A stretch of DNA of 19,933 nt. It comes from Bacillota bacterium. Its GTDB lineage: Bacteria > Bacillota > Clostridia > DSM-8532. This document shows positions 12,610 to 19,933 of the stretch, piece after piece. Below the pieces are notes generated by a model, which saw only the letters and a list, made by a program, of their open reading frames with translations, searched no databases and had not been told where the DNA came from. Position numbers and translations under genes: made by a program. Location: the NCBI GenBank assembly GCA_023415205.1, contig JAEZLR010000019.1, positions 1 to 19,933 on the forward strand. Direction: 5' to 3'. The number at the start of each line of letters is the position of its first letter. The first letter of the stretch is position 1.

Positions 12610-13872
12610 CTAATTGTCACTGATTCTTCTGATATCGGCACCAAGATGCTGGAACTTCTCTACCATATGCTCATATCCGCGATCAATATAATGGACGTTT
12701 AATATCTCTGTTTCTCCTTCGGCGATGAGCCCTGCAATAACGCACGCCGCTCCGGCTCTTAGGTCAAGGGCCTTGATAGGCGCTCCTGAGAGCTTTGCTC
12801 CGCCCTCAATAACAGCTATTCTACCCTCGACACGAATCCTGGCCCCCATACGTTTCAGTTCTTCAATATATTGAAAGCGATTATCAAAAATACCTTCTGT
12901 GATGGTACTGATCCCTTCCGCCCGTAACAGCAGAATGGCCGCCGGAGGCTGAAGATCGGTGGGAAAGCCCGGATAAGGAAGGGTTTTAATATTCACCTTG
13001 GAGAGCTTGTCCTTGGAGGTAATGCGAATGCTATCGTCAAATTCCTCTACCCTTACATTCATCTCTATGAGCTTGGCCGTAAGAGATTCCATATGCTTGG
13101 GAATAACATTTTTAACAAGAACGTCCCCTCTTGTGGCCGCCGCCGCAATCATAAATGTCCCTGCTTCTATCTGATCGGGTATGATACTATGCACCAGATT
13201 GCCCTTGAGCTCTTTTACCCCACGAATACGGATAATATCTGTTCCCGCACCCTTGACATCAGCACCCATGGCATTTAAGAAGTTTGCGATATCTACAATA
13301 TGAGGTTCCTTCGCAGCGTTTTCTATGGTGGTCAGGCCCTCTGCCCGGACAGCCGCCAGCATAATATTTATGGTTGCGCCTACGCTGACAACATCTAAGT
13401 AAATGGAGGCCCCCACCAGCTTATGGGCTGATAGCTTGATAAACCCATGCTCGATTTCCACCTTGGCACCAAGAGATTCAAAGCCCTTGATATGCTGATC
13501 AATAGGACGAACACCAAAGTTACATCCCCCAGGAAAAGTTACAACGGCCTTTTTAAAACGCCCCAGAAGAGCACCCATTAGATAGTAGGAGCCTCTGAGC
13601 TTGTGCATATCTTCGGTAGTGGCCATATAAGAATTAACATTCCGTGTATCGATCCGTGTTGTATTATTGTCAATGTCTTCAAACCGGGCACCCAAGGACT
13701 CCATAATCCTCTTCAGAATGGAGATGTCCAAGATGTCCGGAATATTTTCAATGGTACATAAATCGCTTAGAAGAAGTGCCGCTGGTAAAACACCTAAGGC
13801 CGCATTCTTCGCTCCGCTTATGGTGACTTCACCCTTTAATTTTTTCTGTCCGCGGATGATAAGCCTGTCCAC
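12610..13872 (-). CDS. murA: UDP-N-acetylglucosamine 1-carboxyvinyltransferase MurA, 420 aa
   Basis: Transfers enolpyruvate from PEP to UDP-GlcNAc, the first committed step of peptidoglycan synthesis, in the cytoplasm. K22 (SGAKNAA), R93, the fosfomycin-target cysteine C117 (FPGGCNFGVRP), R122, D306 (FPTDLQPP) and R398 (YIDRGYEH) are all in place, so the enzyme should be active and fosfomycin-sensitive. The start is GTG with GGAAGG upstream, somewhat distant; an ATG four bases before is out of frame. It has its own promoter at 13919-13927, so it can be expressed apart from walRK-yycHI. Firmicutes often have two MurA paralogues; which one this is cannot be told here. Confidence 0.97.
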   Translation of the reverse strand: MDRLIIRGQKKLKGEVTISGAKNAALGVLPAALLLSDLCTIENIPDILDISILKRIMESLGARFEDIDNNTTRIDTRNVNSYMATTEDMHKLRGSYYLMGALLGRFKKAVVTFPGGCNFGVRPIDQHIKGFESLGAKVEIEHGFIKLSAHKLVGASIYLDVVSVGATINIMLAAVRAEGLTTIENAAKEPHIVDIANFLNAMGADVKGAGTDIIRIRGVKELKGNLVHSIIPDQIEAGTFMIAAAATRGDVLVKNVIPKHMESLTAKLIEMNVRVEEFDDSIRITSKDKLSKVNIKTLPYPGFPTDLQPPAAILLLRAEGISTITEGIFDNRFQYIEELKRMGARIRVEGRIAVIEGGAKLSGAPIKALDLRAGAACVIAGLIAEGETEILNVHYIDRGYEHMVEKFQHLGADIRRISDN

Positions 13873-13918
13873 TCATACACCAACCTTCCGGTTTTTTCAT
13901 ATAGTTACTCAGAAAGAT

Positions 13919-13927
13919 ATTATAACA
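13919..13927 (-). promoter_or_regulatory. Extended -10 promoter of murA
   Basis: On the minus strand TGT then TATAAT, with TTGCGC 18 bp farther upstream as a poor -35. It lies about 47 bases before the GTG start. Confidence 0.6.
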
Positions 13928-13986
13928 CTAAACAAAGAGGGTGCGCAATTTAAATAAGTTATAACCCTATTGAAATTATAACCAAA

Positions 13987-14793
13987 TTATTGCACCCTTT
14001 CTCCGGTATATGCATTATAATACAGGGATTGCCCATCCTCCAGTCTGATATGCCAGACCGGGCTGTCAAAAAGATCATTGGCGCCAATTCTCTTAAATCC
14101 AAACGCCACATGGGAAAGGGTCGCGTTTTGGGGAAGCTGGCCCATCACGAGGACTTGATAAACTGAAAGAATTTCACTGGGCGATTGTATTCTTTTCACC
14201 TCTCGGGTTGGCAGGGTAAGGGTCATGACTCCCTCTCGATTAAGGATAGCTTGTATGGGCTGCTCAAAAAGCAGGTATTCTTTGTATGTCATATAAAAAT
14301 CATATATTCGCTGGTCTCCTGAAAGGGTTTTACTCGGAAGGCTTAGCTCTTTCTTCTGAATACCCATGGACCAAAGATAGTCATACAGCATGTCTTGAAA
14401 GGCCTTGTCATCCTGATAGAGATCGGTGCCCATGGAGAGCTTATCCGTCAGGGTAAGGGTTTGTCCTTTAATGATAATACTTTCATCTCCGTCCTTAATC
14501 ATTGTGATACCGTCCTTCTGGACAGCGGGAACTTTTTTACCAAAGACGGTTTGAGACAGCGCCTCCAAATCAATGGCTCTTGAACCAAAAGCCAAGACTC
14601 CGGCCTTACCTTTAACGTTAGGAATTTCTGCCTCAATATGAATATTCCTGGTCTGAAGAAACTCCGTGGCATAACGGGCATAGTCTGATTTGAAGGTGAG
14701 AACCGCATTATTGTCCAATAGGGTAATAAAAAGGAATACATTCAATAGGAGAAAAAGAATAATCAGAATGGTCTTTGCCTTCGCCCAATCCAT
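13987..14793 (-). CDS. yycI: YycI-like membrane-anchored WalK modulator, 268 aa
   Basis: The N-terminus MDWAKAKTILIILFLLLNVF is one transmembrane helix with the MDW start typical of YycI. The rest is extracytoplasmic, with the C-terminal WHIRLEDGQSLYYNAYTGER resembling the YycI/PepSY-like repeat. In Bacillus subtilis YycH and YycI contact WalK in the membrane and tune its activity; the role here is inferred from family and gene order. Its ribosome binding site GGAGG is within the end of yycH and only three bases separate the two genes, so they are translationally linked. Confidence 0.88.
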   Translation of the reverse strand: MDWAKAKTILIILFLLLNVFLFITLLDNNAVLTFKSDYARYATEFLQTRNIHIEAEIPNVKGKAGVLAFGSRAIDLEALSQTVFGKKVPAVQKDGITMIKDGDESIIIKGQTLTLTDKLSMGTDLYQDDKAFQDMLYDYLWSMGIQKKELSLPSKTLSGDQRIYDFYMTYKEYLLFEQPIQAILNREGVMTLTLPTREVKRIQSPSEILSVYQVLVMGQLPQNATLSHVAFGFKRIGANDLFDSPVWHIRLEDGQSLYYNAYTGERVQ

Positions 14794-14796
14794 ATC

Positions 14797-16218
14797 TTAA
14801 TCCTCCTTTGCGGACAATGGAAACGCATAGTCTTTGTCGGTGTTACTAATGATCCATAGGGGTGAAAGGGTGGTGGCCCCTGTTTGGTTAAGGTCAAATA
14901 GATAGCCTGATTCAATACGCTTAAATAAATTACTTCCCTTTTGGAAATCAGAAAGATAGGCCAACGGAATGGGTATCTCAGGGAAATAAAGACTGTAGTC
15001 CTTAGACTGCCCTGTGCGGGTAATGGAGCGGATGACCCATACGCAGTCAATGACCCGGTCCGCGTTGGCTTTAATGATTAAAGGCGCGCTTATCCTGTCC
15101 GACTCCTTGGACCCTCCATAATGGATGGGAATACCCCCTATCTGGTAGGTAAAATGCATCTCATAATACTGTTCATGTGACGTTATGTCAGACAGCACTA
15201 AGTCTACATCTCCCAGAAGATGCCTGCGTAATTCTATAAACGAGAGAGCCTGGCTGAAAGCCGAGGAAGCCGCACCCGCATCCCGATTGGTGGAGGGTAA
15301 ATAATTGTACTGAAGCATGCCATTACTGTAAAGGCGGTAGAGGTTTTCAGTATCTGTAAACCAAGCCTCCCCTGAGGCTTGATTGTATTTTGCCATCAAA
15401 CTCACTTTTTGATCGAGAAGAATATGATCCTGAATGCTTTCGCTTTCTATGTTTTCCCTGTTCAGCCGAATAACCTCTGGAATTTTAAGCTGAAGGGTTG
15501 GAAACTCAGTCATTCCTCTCTCAAGGGATACAAGAATTTCTTCCGAGGCTTTAAAATTGGTTACCGATGTTAAAAGGCTTAAGCTAGGGCGTTCTTGAAA
15601 ACGCAGGGTAGCAGCCATTTCAGAATAGAACTTCTTGGGCAAAAAATCATTCCCGATGTCCACCTTGTATTGATAAACCTGTTTTTCATCATAGATATAA
15701 AGGATATTCACCGTTTCATTGACATCCAACTGAGGTACAATGGCTATGGATTTTATGGATTCGAAACTCCTATTATCGCCAGGGTTTACATCCTCGAGCC
15801 AATAAATGATATCGTTGGGCCAATTGACATTAAAGTTAATGATGATGCAACTCTGGGCTATGACAGATGTCCATTGGCCTTTTGGTAAAACCTTGTCGGG
15901 TTTCATTTTGATCATGGCAGGGAGATAGTTACTTTTCATATCCTCCCAGATCTTGGTATAATAGAAATCGTCCTGACTAAACTTCCATCGGGAATTGGCT
16001 AGACCCACGGTGACCGTCACATCTTCGGGCATGAAATAGAGGAATTTTGACTTTTCTACATTGGTGGTGGGGAAATCACTTCTGCCAAAAATTGATCCCA
16101 CAAAACGAGAAAGGAACCCCTGGGCTTGTTGATTCCAGTGGATTCCTAATTGAACCAGGCTTAGTATGACAAGAGTAAGTAAGAGCTGTGTTTTAAGCTT
16201 TTCAATTCTGTGCTTCAT
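14797..16218 (-). CDS. yycH: YycH-like membrane-anchored WalK modulator, 473 aa
   Basis: Starting at MKHRIEKLKTQLLLTLVILS, the protein has one N-terminal membrane helix and a large extracytoplasmic region of about 440 residues, matching YycH in length and position upstream of yycI. Sequence motifs are weakly conserved in this family, so the call leans on gene order. The frame extends 11 codons upstream into the end of the preceding gene; the ATG at 16218 puts a short basic stretch directly before the helix and is preferred, though its Shine-Dalgarno (GTGAG) is weak, suggesting coupling to the gene ending at 16229. It partners YycI in modulating WalK. Confidence 0.85.
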   Translation of the reverse strand: MKHRIEKLKTQLLLTLVILSLVQLGIHWNQQAQGFLSRFVGSIFGRSDFPTTNVEKSKFLYFMPEDVTVTVGLANSRWKFSQDDFYYTKIWEDMKSNYLPAMIKMKPDKVLPKGQWTSVIAQSCIIINFNVNWPNDIIYWLEDVNPGDNRSFESIKSIAIVPQLDVNETVNILYIYDEKQVYQYKVDIGNDFLPKKFYSEMAATLRFQERPSLSLLTSVTNFKASEEILVSLERGMTEFPTLQLKIPEVIRLNRENIESESIQDHILLDQKVSLMAKYNQASGEAWFTDTENLYRLYSNGMLQYNYLPSTNRDAGAASSAFSQALSFIELRRHLLGDVDLVLSDITSHEQYYEMHFTYQIGGIPIHYGGSKESDRISAPLIIKANADRVIDCVWVIRSITRTGQSKDYSLYFPEIPIPLAYLSDFQKGSNLFKRIESGYLFDLNQTGATTLSPLWIISNTDKDYAFPLSAKED

Positions 16219-16228
16219 ATTAATCTCA

Positions 16229-16849
16229 CTATGGGTTAGCAGTAAAAGCATCTTTAAGCTGGTCTATGCCAATTTTAAGCTTTTCGCTGAGGGTCCACGG
16301 TTTTGCGAGAATTTTAAGATCAGTTATTTGAACCTTGTTAATATCAAGCTTACCGGCATCTTTTTTGTAGAACGAGATAATACGGACTTCGTTTGATGTG
16401 GTGCTGGATACTTGTAACAGATCCACTTTGGAACAAGACATCATTGAAGGGCCTTCGGACATATTGGAATTGGTGTCCACATCATACAATGGGACATACT
16501 TTCCGTCCTTCTTGATATACATGAGTATCACAATGGGCTCTTTCACAGATTCGGAAAAGGTTCCAGTAATATTGTGCCTCAGTCCGCTAATCGTACTGAC
16601 ACGGTCAAATTTAAATGTCACGAACTTATCCTCAGTGGATGACTCCTCACCAAAGAACAATTGACTGTTTTTACTTTCCAAATCACTTACACTTATGCTG
16701 ACTTCAGTGGTCACACTTATTCTATCAGCTTTTTCTTTAGTAAAACCAGTTTCAGGAGCGGGTGTTTGTGTTTCTACTGCTAAGGCTGTCACTGATGCAA
16801 GCAACAGGACGAGCATCGTTACCAGTAGAAAGACAAGTTTTTTTGCCAT
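16229..16849 (-). CDS. Unrecognised secreted protein inside the wal locus, 206 aa
   Basis: A clear signal peptide (MAKKLVFLLVTMLVLLLASV, then TALA with probable cleavage before VETQ) precedes a soluble domain of about 180 residues with alternating beta-like stretches (KFVTFKFDRVSTI, EPIVILMYIKKDGKYVPLYD, EVRIISFYKKDAG). No family is recognised and there is no cell-wall anchor motif, so it is probably exported or surface-adsorbed. The ribosome binding site GGAGGA is strong. It lies between walK and yycH, 182 bp after walK and only 10 bp before yycH, so yycHI probably depend on transcription through it. It could be an extracytoplasmic component of the WalK signalling complex, which is inference from position. 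Confidence 0.8.
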   Translation of the reverse strand: MAKKLVFLLVTMLVLLLASVTALAVETQTPAPETGFTKEKADRISVTTEVSISVSDLESKNSQLFFGEESSTEDKFVTFKFDRVSTISGLRHNITGTFSESVKEPIVILMYIKKDGKYVPLYDVDTNSNMSEGPSMMSCSKVDLLQVSSTTSNEVRIISFYKKDAGKLDINKVQITDLKILAKPWTLSEKLKIGIDQLKDAFTANP

Positions 16850-16934
16850 AACGATTCCTCCAGATAACCAAGGCTTTACAAGCTAGCTTACTCAAAGGTA
16901 GCATTTACCTATATGGATACAATATAAGTATAGC

Positions 16935-16954
16935 GGATTTTGTGTTACAAATCC
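16935..16954. repeat. Inverted repeat upstream of the secreted protein gene
   Basis: GGATTT and AAATCC are exact complements, 8 bases apart; allowing one bulge the arms reach 8-9 bp. It lies about 90 bases before the start codon. Regulatory use is possible but unproven, and no clear promoter could be fixed in 16850-17031. Confidence 0.4.
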
Positions 16955-17031
16955 ATTACGCACCATTTAAAATGCAATTACCTTATGATGTCTTGGTTTA
17001 GAAATCGCTCATTGTAAGTTTCTTAGCGGCT

Positions 17032-18861
17032 CTAGAGAGCCTGCTGCCATTTTTTCAACGGCAGTTCAACGGTAATTTGTGTACCTCTCCCAAACTTGCT
17101 CTTAGCAGAGATGTTCCCACCATGGAGTACGGCTATTTCCTTGGCAATAGCCAAGCCCAAGCCTGTTCCGCCCATTTGTCTGGAGCGCGCCTTGTCAACC
17201 CTATAAAAACGTTCAAAAATTCTTCCAATATCCTGCTCCGGGATACCGATACCGTTATCCTCCACTAGGATAACAACATTTCCCTTATCACAGGAGATTT
17301 GTACGGTTATCCTTCCTCTTTCCGGAGTGTATTTAATGGCATTCCCTATAATATTTATAATCAGTTGGTCAATTCTATACCTGTCCGCCTTGATAATAGG
17401 AATATTTTGTTTGATGATTAGCTTTAGCTCCTGATTCTTGCTCTGGGCCTCCCGTCTCAACCGATCCACGCAGACGGTGGTCAGGTCTACAATGGAGACA
17501 TCCTCCAGGTTAAGCTTAATACCACCATCATGCTGGGAGATCGTCAGAAGATCCTTGACCAACCGAGTCATACGATCGGTCTCATCATTAATGACTCCAA
17601 GAAAGTGCTCGGCAGTGGGAAAATCCTGAAGGGCACCATCTAAGAGCGTCTCTGTGTAGCTCTTGACCGACGTCAGGGGCGTACGTAATTCATGGGATAC
17701 ATTGGCCACGAACTCCCGCCGCATTTTCTCAAGCTTCTGCTCCTCTGTAATATCCTGTAAAACGGTTATTATACCATCTATTCGGTTATCTTCTCCGGCA
17801 AATGTGGCCCATTGCACCTTAAGATATTTTTCTCCGAACAGAATTCTATGGGAAGCATCCTGAATGGACTGCTCCTCTATAATTTGATCAATATTTAAGT
17901 CTATCCTCAACAATTGCATGAACGCATCAAAGGAGGTGTTCTCATTAACTTGGCTGTCCAGAATCCTTAGCGCTGCCGGGTTGGTATGAATCACCTGGCC
18001 CTCTTGGCTATACGCTATAATACCATCGGTCATATAATTAAGGATTGTCTCAATTTTCTTCTTCTCACTGATAATCTCGGTGAGCATGCCCTTAAGCCTG
18101 GAAGACATGTAATTGAAGGTTTTGGCCAGCTTCCCAAGCTCATCATCCGATCGAACCTCAAGGGCATAACCAAATTCACCATCGGTTATTTTTTCTGCCT
18201 TATGCATAATATCATTGATGGGGCGTGTGATGGTTCTTGATAAAATATAGCCGATGATAATGGCCGCGGCAACCGCTGAAACCATTCCCCAGAAGATGAT
18301 ATCATTAAATTTGTCCAAGACCATAAGGGCTTTCAGACGGCTATACTTAAAAAATAGGATAAACTCGCCGTCGCTTAAGGTCTGGCTTCGTACATAATCA
18401 TAGAAATCCCCGTTCTTAGATCGGGTATAGCTTTGCTTTTCGCCCCTGGCCGTTTGAGCGGAGGATATGACCGCGAGCAGGTTTTCAGACTTGAAGATAT
18501 CATTCCGAAACTGAATGGAATCAGCTTGATAGGAGAGATCTGAGGAATAGCGTATTTCACCGGTGTTTTTATCTATAATGGTGTAGCTTTTATCCTCCCC
18601 CAAGATCACTCCCGCAATAAGTGGATTGGTTTGAAGGGTATTTAAAAGCTTGCTGTAATCCGTATTGGTTTCATTGATACCAAGGGCATTGTACTTACTC
18701 TCTATTCCTTCCTTAAAATCAGAATAGAAAATATTTTCAACCTGAAAATTCAAAAAAACCCATATCACCGACATGAGAACCATGGTGATGAGCATAAGAA
18801 TGATCATTAAGCGCCATTGGATACTTCGCATAAACACTGCTTTAGATAAAAACTTTATCAT
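17032..18861 (-). CDS. walK: Sensor histidine kinase WalK (YycG/VicK), 609 aa
   Basis: Essential cell-wall kinase of Firmicutes that phosphorylates WalR. In order: membrane helix 1 (about 16-38), extracytoplasmic sensor (about 40-185), membrane helix 2 (IIFWGMVSAVAAAIIIGYIL, 188-207), HAMP (about 208-262), PAS (about 270-370, NYMTDGIIAYSQEG), HisKA with the phosphorylated H390 (FVANVSHELRTPL), N box (NIIGNAIKYT, 503-512), DNGIGI (535-540) and GGTGLGLAIAK (564-574). Length and domains match Bacillus WalK. The start has AAAGG upstream and is nine bases after walR, so the two are cotranscribed. The next gene is 182 bp away. Confidence 0.97.
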   Translation of the reverse strand: MIKFLSKAVFMRSIQWRLMIILMLITMVLMSVIWVFLNFQVENIFYSDFKEGIESKYNALGINETNTDYSKLLNTLQTNPLIAGVILGEDKSYTIIDKNTGEIRYSSDLSYQADSIQFRNDIFKSENLLAVISSAQTARGEKQSYTRSKNGDFYDYVRSQTLSDGEFILFFKYSRLKALMVLDKFNDIIFWGMVSAVAAAIIIGYILSRTITRPINDIMHKAEKITDGEFGYALEVRSDDELGKLAKTFNYMSSRLKGMLTEIISEKKKIETILNYMTDGIIAYSQEGQVIHTNPAALRILDSQVNENTSFDAFMQLLRIDLNIDQIIEEQSIQDASHRILFGEKYLKVQWATFAGEDNRIDGIITVLQDITEEQKLEKMRREFVANVSHELRTPLTSVKSYTETLLDGALQDFPTAEHFLGVINDETDRMTRLVKDLLTISQHDGGIKLNLEDVSIVDLTTVCVDRLRREAQSKNQELKLIIKQNIPIIKADRYRIDQLIINIIGNAIKYTPERGRITVQISCDKGNVVILVEDNGIGIPEQDIGRIFERFYRVDKARSRQMGGTGLGLAIAKEIAVLHGGNISAKSKFGRGTQITVELPLKKWQQAL

Positions 18862-18870
18862 AAATACCTT

Positions 18871-19566
18871 TTAGATAGCAGGGTTGAAATAGTAACCCAC
18901 GCCACGCTTAGTCAATATGTATTCAGGCTTTGAAGCATCTTTCTCGAGCTTTTCCCTCAATCGTCTTACCGTCACATCCACTGTTCGTACGTCTCCAAAG
19001 TACTCATAACCCCAAACCTTTTCAAGCAAGTTTTCTCTGGAGAATATTTGACCTTTTTGCAGGCCCAAAAATTTGACCAATTCGAACTCCCTCAGGGTTA
19101 ACTCAATCACCTGTCCACTCCTTCGGACCTCATAGCGATTGATATCAATCTCCAGGTCGCTATATCGAATCAAGTCATCCTTTTGTTGGGGGATGGACTC
19201 ATCAATAACCCGTCTAAGGTTGGCCTTAACCCGCGCCATCAGTTCACGTGGGCTAAAAGGCTTTGTAATATAGTCATCCGCACCTAATTCTAGCCCCAGA
19301 ACCTTGTCGACTTCTTCTTCACGTGCAGTAAGCATCAATATAGGCGTCTGCATGGTTTGACGAAGCTTCCGGCAAACCGTAAAGCCATCCATTTCAGGAA
19401 GCATAATATCGAGAATGATTAAATCCGGTTTTTCTCTCTCGGCAATTTCAATGGCTTGCCTGCCGTCATAGGCCTCCAAGGTGTCAAAGGACTCTTTATT
19501 GAGATTGAATTTCAGAATATCTACAATGTTTTTTTCATCGTCGACAATCAGAATTCGTCTTTTCAT
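18871..19566 (-). CDS. walR: Response regulator WalR (YycF/VicR), OmpR family, 231 aa
   Basis: Receiver domain (1-120) with acidic D9/D10 (ILIVDDEKN), phosphorylation site D53 (LIILDIMLPEMDG), T80 and K102 (YITKPFSPREL), followed by an OmpR-type winged helix DNA-binding domain (about 130-229) with LTLREFELVKFL and VRTVDVTVRRLREKLE. It regulates cell-wall hydrolase and murein genes in Firmicutes. The frame stays open to 19764, but GGGGG seven bases before the ATG at 19566 and the conserved MKRRILIVDD start fix the beginning; an in-frame ATG two codons earlier is too close to the ribosome binding site. It leads the wal operon. Confidence 0.97.
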   Translation of the reverse strand: MKRRILIVDDEKNIVDILKFNLNKESFDTLEAYDGRQAIEIAEREKPDLIILDIMLPEMDGFTVCRKLRQTMQTPILMLTAREEEVDKVLGLELGADDYITKPFSPRELMARVKANLRRVIDESIPQQKDDLIRYSDLEIDINRYEVRRSGQVIELTLREFELVKFLGLQKGQIFSRENLLEKVWGYEYFGDVRTVDVTVRRLREKLEKDASKPEYILTKRGVGYYFNPAI

Positions 19567-19618
19567 GAACATACCCCCAATTGGATATTTGGCCTTACGC
19601 ACAATACGCATCCTTATT

Positions 19619-19627
19619 ATTATAGCA
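19619..19627 (-). promoter_or_regulatory. Extended -10 promoter of the walRK operon
   Basis: On the minus strand TGC then TATAAT, about 53 bases before the walR start. No good -35 at 17 bp. Confidence 0.6.
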
Positions 19628-19675
19628 CATATAAATGCTTGTGGACACAATAAGGGAAAAGGCAGGCTGCCATTG

Positions 19676-19684
19676 TTATCCACA
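19676..19684 (+). promoter_or_regulatory. Isolated DnaA box upstream of walR
   Basis: TTATCCACA is an exact DnaA box. I see no second good box nearby, so this is not an origin by itself; it could influence walR transcription, or be chance. Confidence 0.4.
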
Positions 19685-19811
19685 GAATTTTGTTTATTGT
19701 CGTAAGACCATCCTTTTATTAGACTCCTTAGTCCCCTTACAGGTTCACTTTTTTCTGTTTCCAATATTTAAACTTAAACCTTTGCCTTAAGCTTAAACTA
19801 ATACATAAGAA

Positions 19812-19842
19812 CAAGACCCTGAGTGATTGACTCAGGGTCTTG
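19812..19842 (-). terminator. Strong intrinsic terminator of the rRNA operon
   Basis: Arms CAAGACCCTGAGT and ACTCAGGGTCTTG form a perfect 13-bp stem with a 5-base loop, 8 bases after the 5S gene. On the minus strand it is followed by TTCTTAT, a modest T tract, so some read-through to walR is conceivable. Confidence 0.85.
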
Positions 19843-19850
19843 ATAAAATT

Positions 19851-19933
19851 CCGGCAACGACATATTTTCCCAGGTCGTCTCCAACCAAGTATCTTCTGCA
19901 CGGGAGAGCTTAACTTCTGTGTTCGGAATGGGA
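19851..19933 (-). rRNA. rrf: 5S rRNA, 3' part (cut by the window edge)
   Basis: On the minus strand the sequence runs from TCCCATTCCGAACACAGAAG through TTAAGCTCTCC to TCGTTGCCGG, the conserved middle and 3' end of bacterial 5S rRNA. About 83 of the usual 117 bases are present; the 5' part and the rest of the rRNA operon lie to the right. The 3' end is placed at the last paired base and may be off by a few. Confidence 0.93.

Noticed and set aside
17028..17041. Palindromic GGCTC-N4-GAGCC at the walK stop codon as a terminator
   Set aside because: The stem is only 5 bp and no T run follows on the minus strand.
19567..19764. 66-residue N-terminal extension of WalR
   Set aside because: It covers the walR promoter and ribosome binding site, and receiver domains start at MKRRILIVDD.
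19760..19802. Repeated CTTAAAC motifs near the rRNA terminator
   Set aside because: Short AT-rich near-repeats with no consistent spacing or clear link to a promoter.
1..19933. CRISPR arrays or insertion sequences
   Set aside because: No regularly spaced repeats and no transposase-like frames were seen; the only mobile-element enzyme is the integrase.

Overview
The window reads as a low-to-mid GC Firmicute of the class Clostridia, possibly a Peptococcaceae or Desulfitobacteriaceae relative. This rests on strong Shine-Dalgarno sites, several TTG and GTG starts, sigma-A type promoters and a wal (yyc) operon that carries yycH and yycI homologues. The taxon is an inference; no 16S sequence is present.

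Bases 1 to about 4580 are the right end of an integrative element inserted at the 3' end of a tRNA-Leu(UAA) gene. Its layout parallels the ICEBs1 switch: a Cro/CI-type repressor (1955-2311), an ImmA-type metalloprotease (2469-2981) and a tyrosine integrase (3031-4434) run rightwards, while a second small XRE gene runs leftwards from a shared intergenic region with three related inverted repeats. Further left are an excisionase-like gene, a larger HTH gene, several very small ORFs and a gene cut by the window edge. The left attachment site and any relaxase, replication or phage genes lie outside the window. The most notable feature is a 30-bp perfect palindrome over the promoter of the protease gene. 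Its core matches the Gram-positive LexA (SOS) box, suggesting that DNA damage induces the protease and integrase directly. A second is a perfect consensus promoter at 120-148, followed within about 20 bases by a terminator hairpin on the strand opposite the neighbouring genes, which looks like a very short antisense RNA.

Bases 4680 to 11300 are chromosomal: a DUF6512-like membrane protein, then on the minus strand hflX with an N-terminal JAMM-like domain, a degenerate iron-alcohol-dehydrogenase-like protein overlapping an SCP2-like gene, a tandem GNAT acetyltransferase and a membrane acyltransferase of the acyltransferase-3 family.

Bases 11300 to 19570 hold the wal cell-wall-stress locus, all on the minus strand in the order walR, walK, an unrecognised secreted protein, yycH, yycI, murA, yycJ, rlmH. 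WalK and WalR sense and transmit envelope state, YycH and YycI are membrane-anchored modulators of WalK in Bacillus, MurA makes the first committed peptidoglycan precursor, and RlmH modifies 23S rRNA. murA has its own promoter. No htrA gene lies between yycJ and rlmH. Upstream of walR are an isolated DnaA box, a strong rRNA terminator and the 3' part of a 5S rRNA gene, also on the minus strand.
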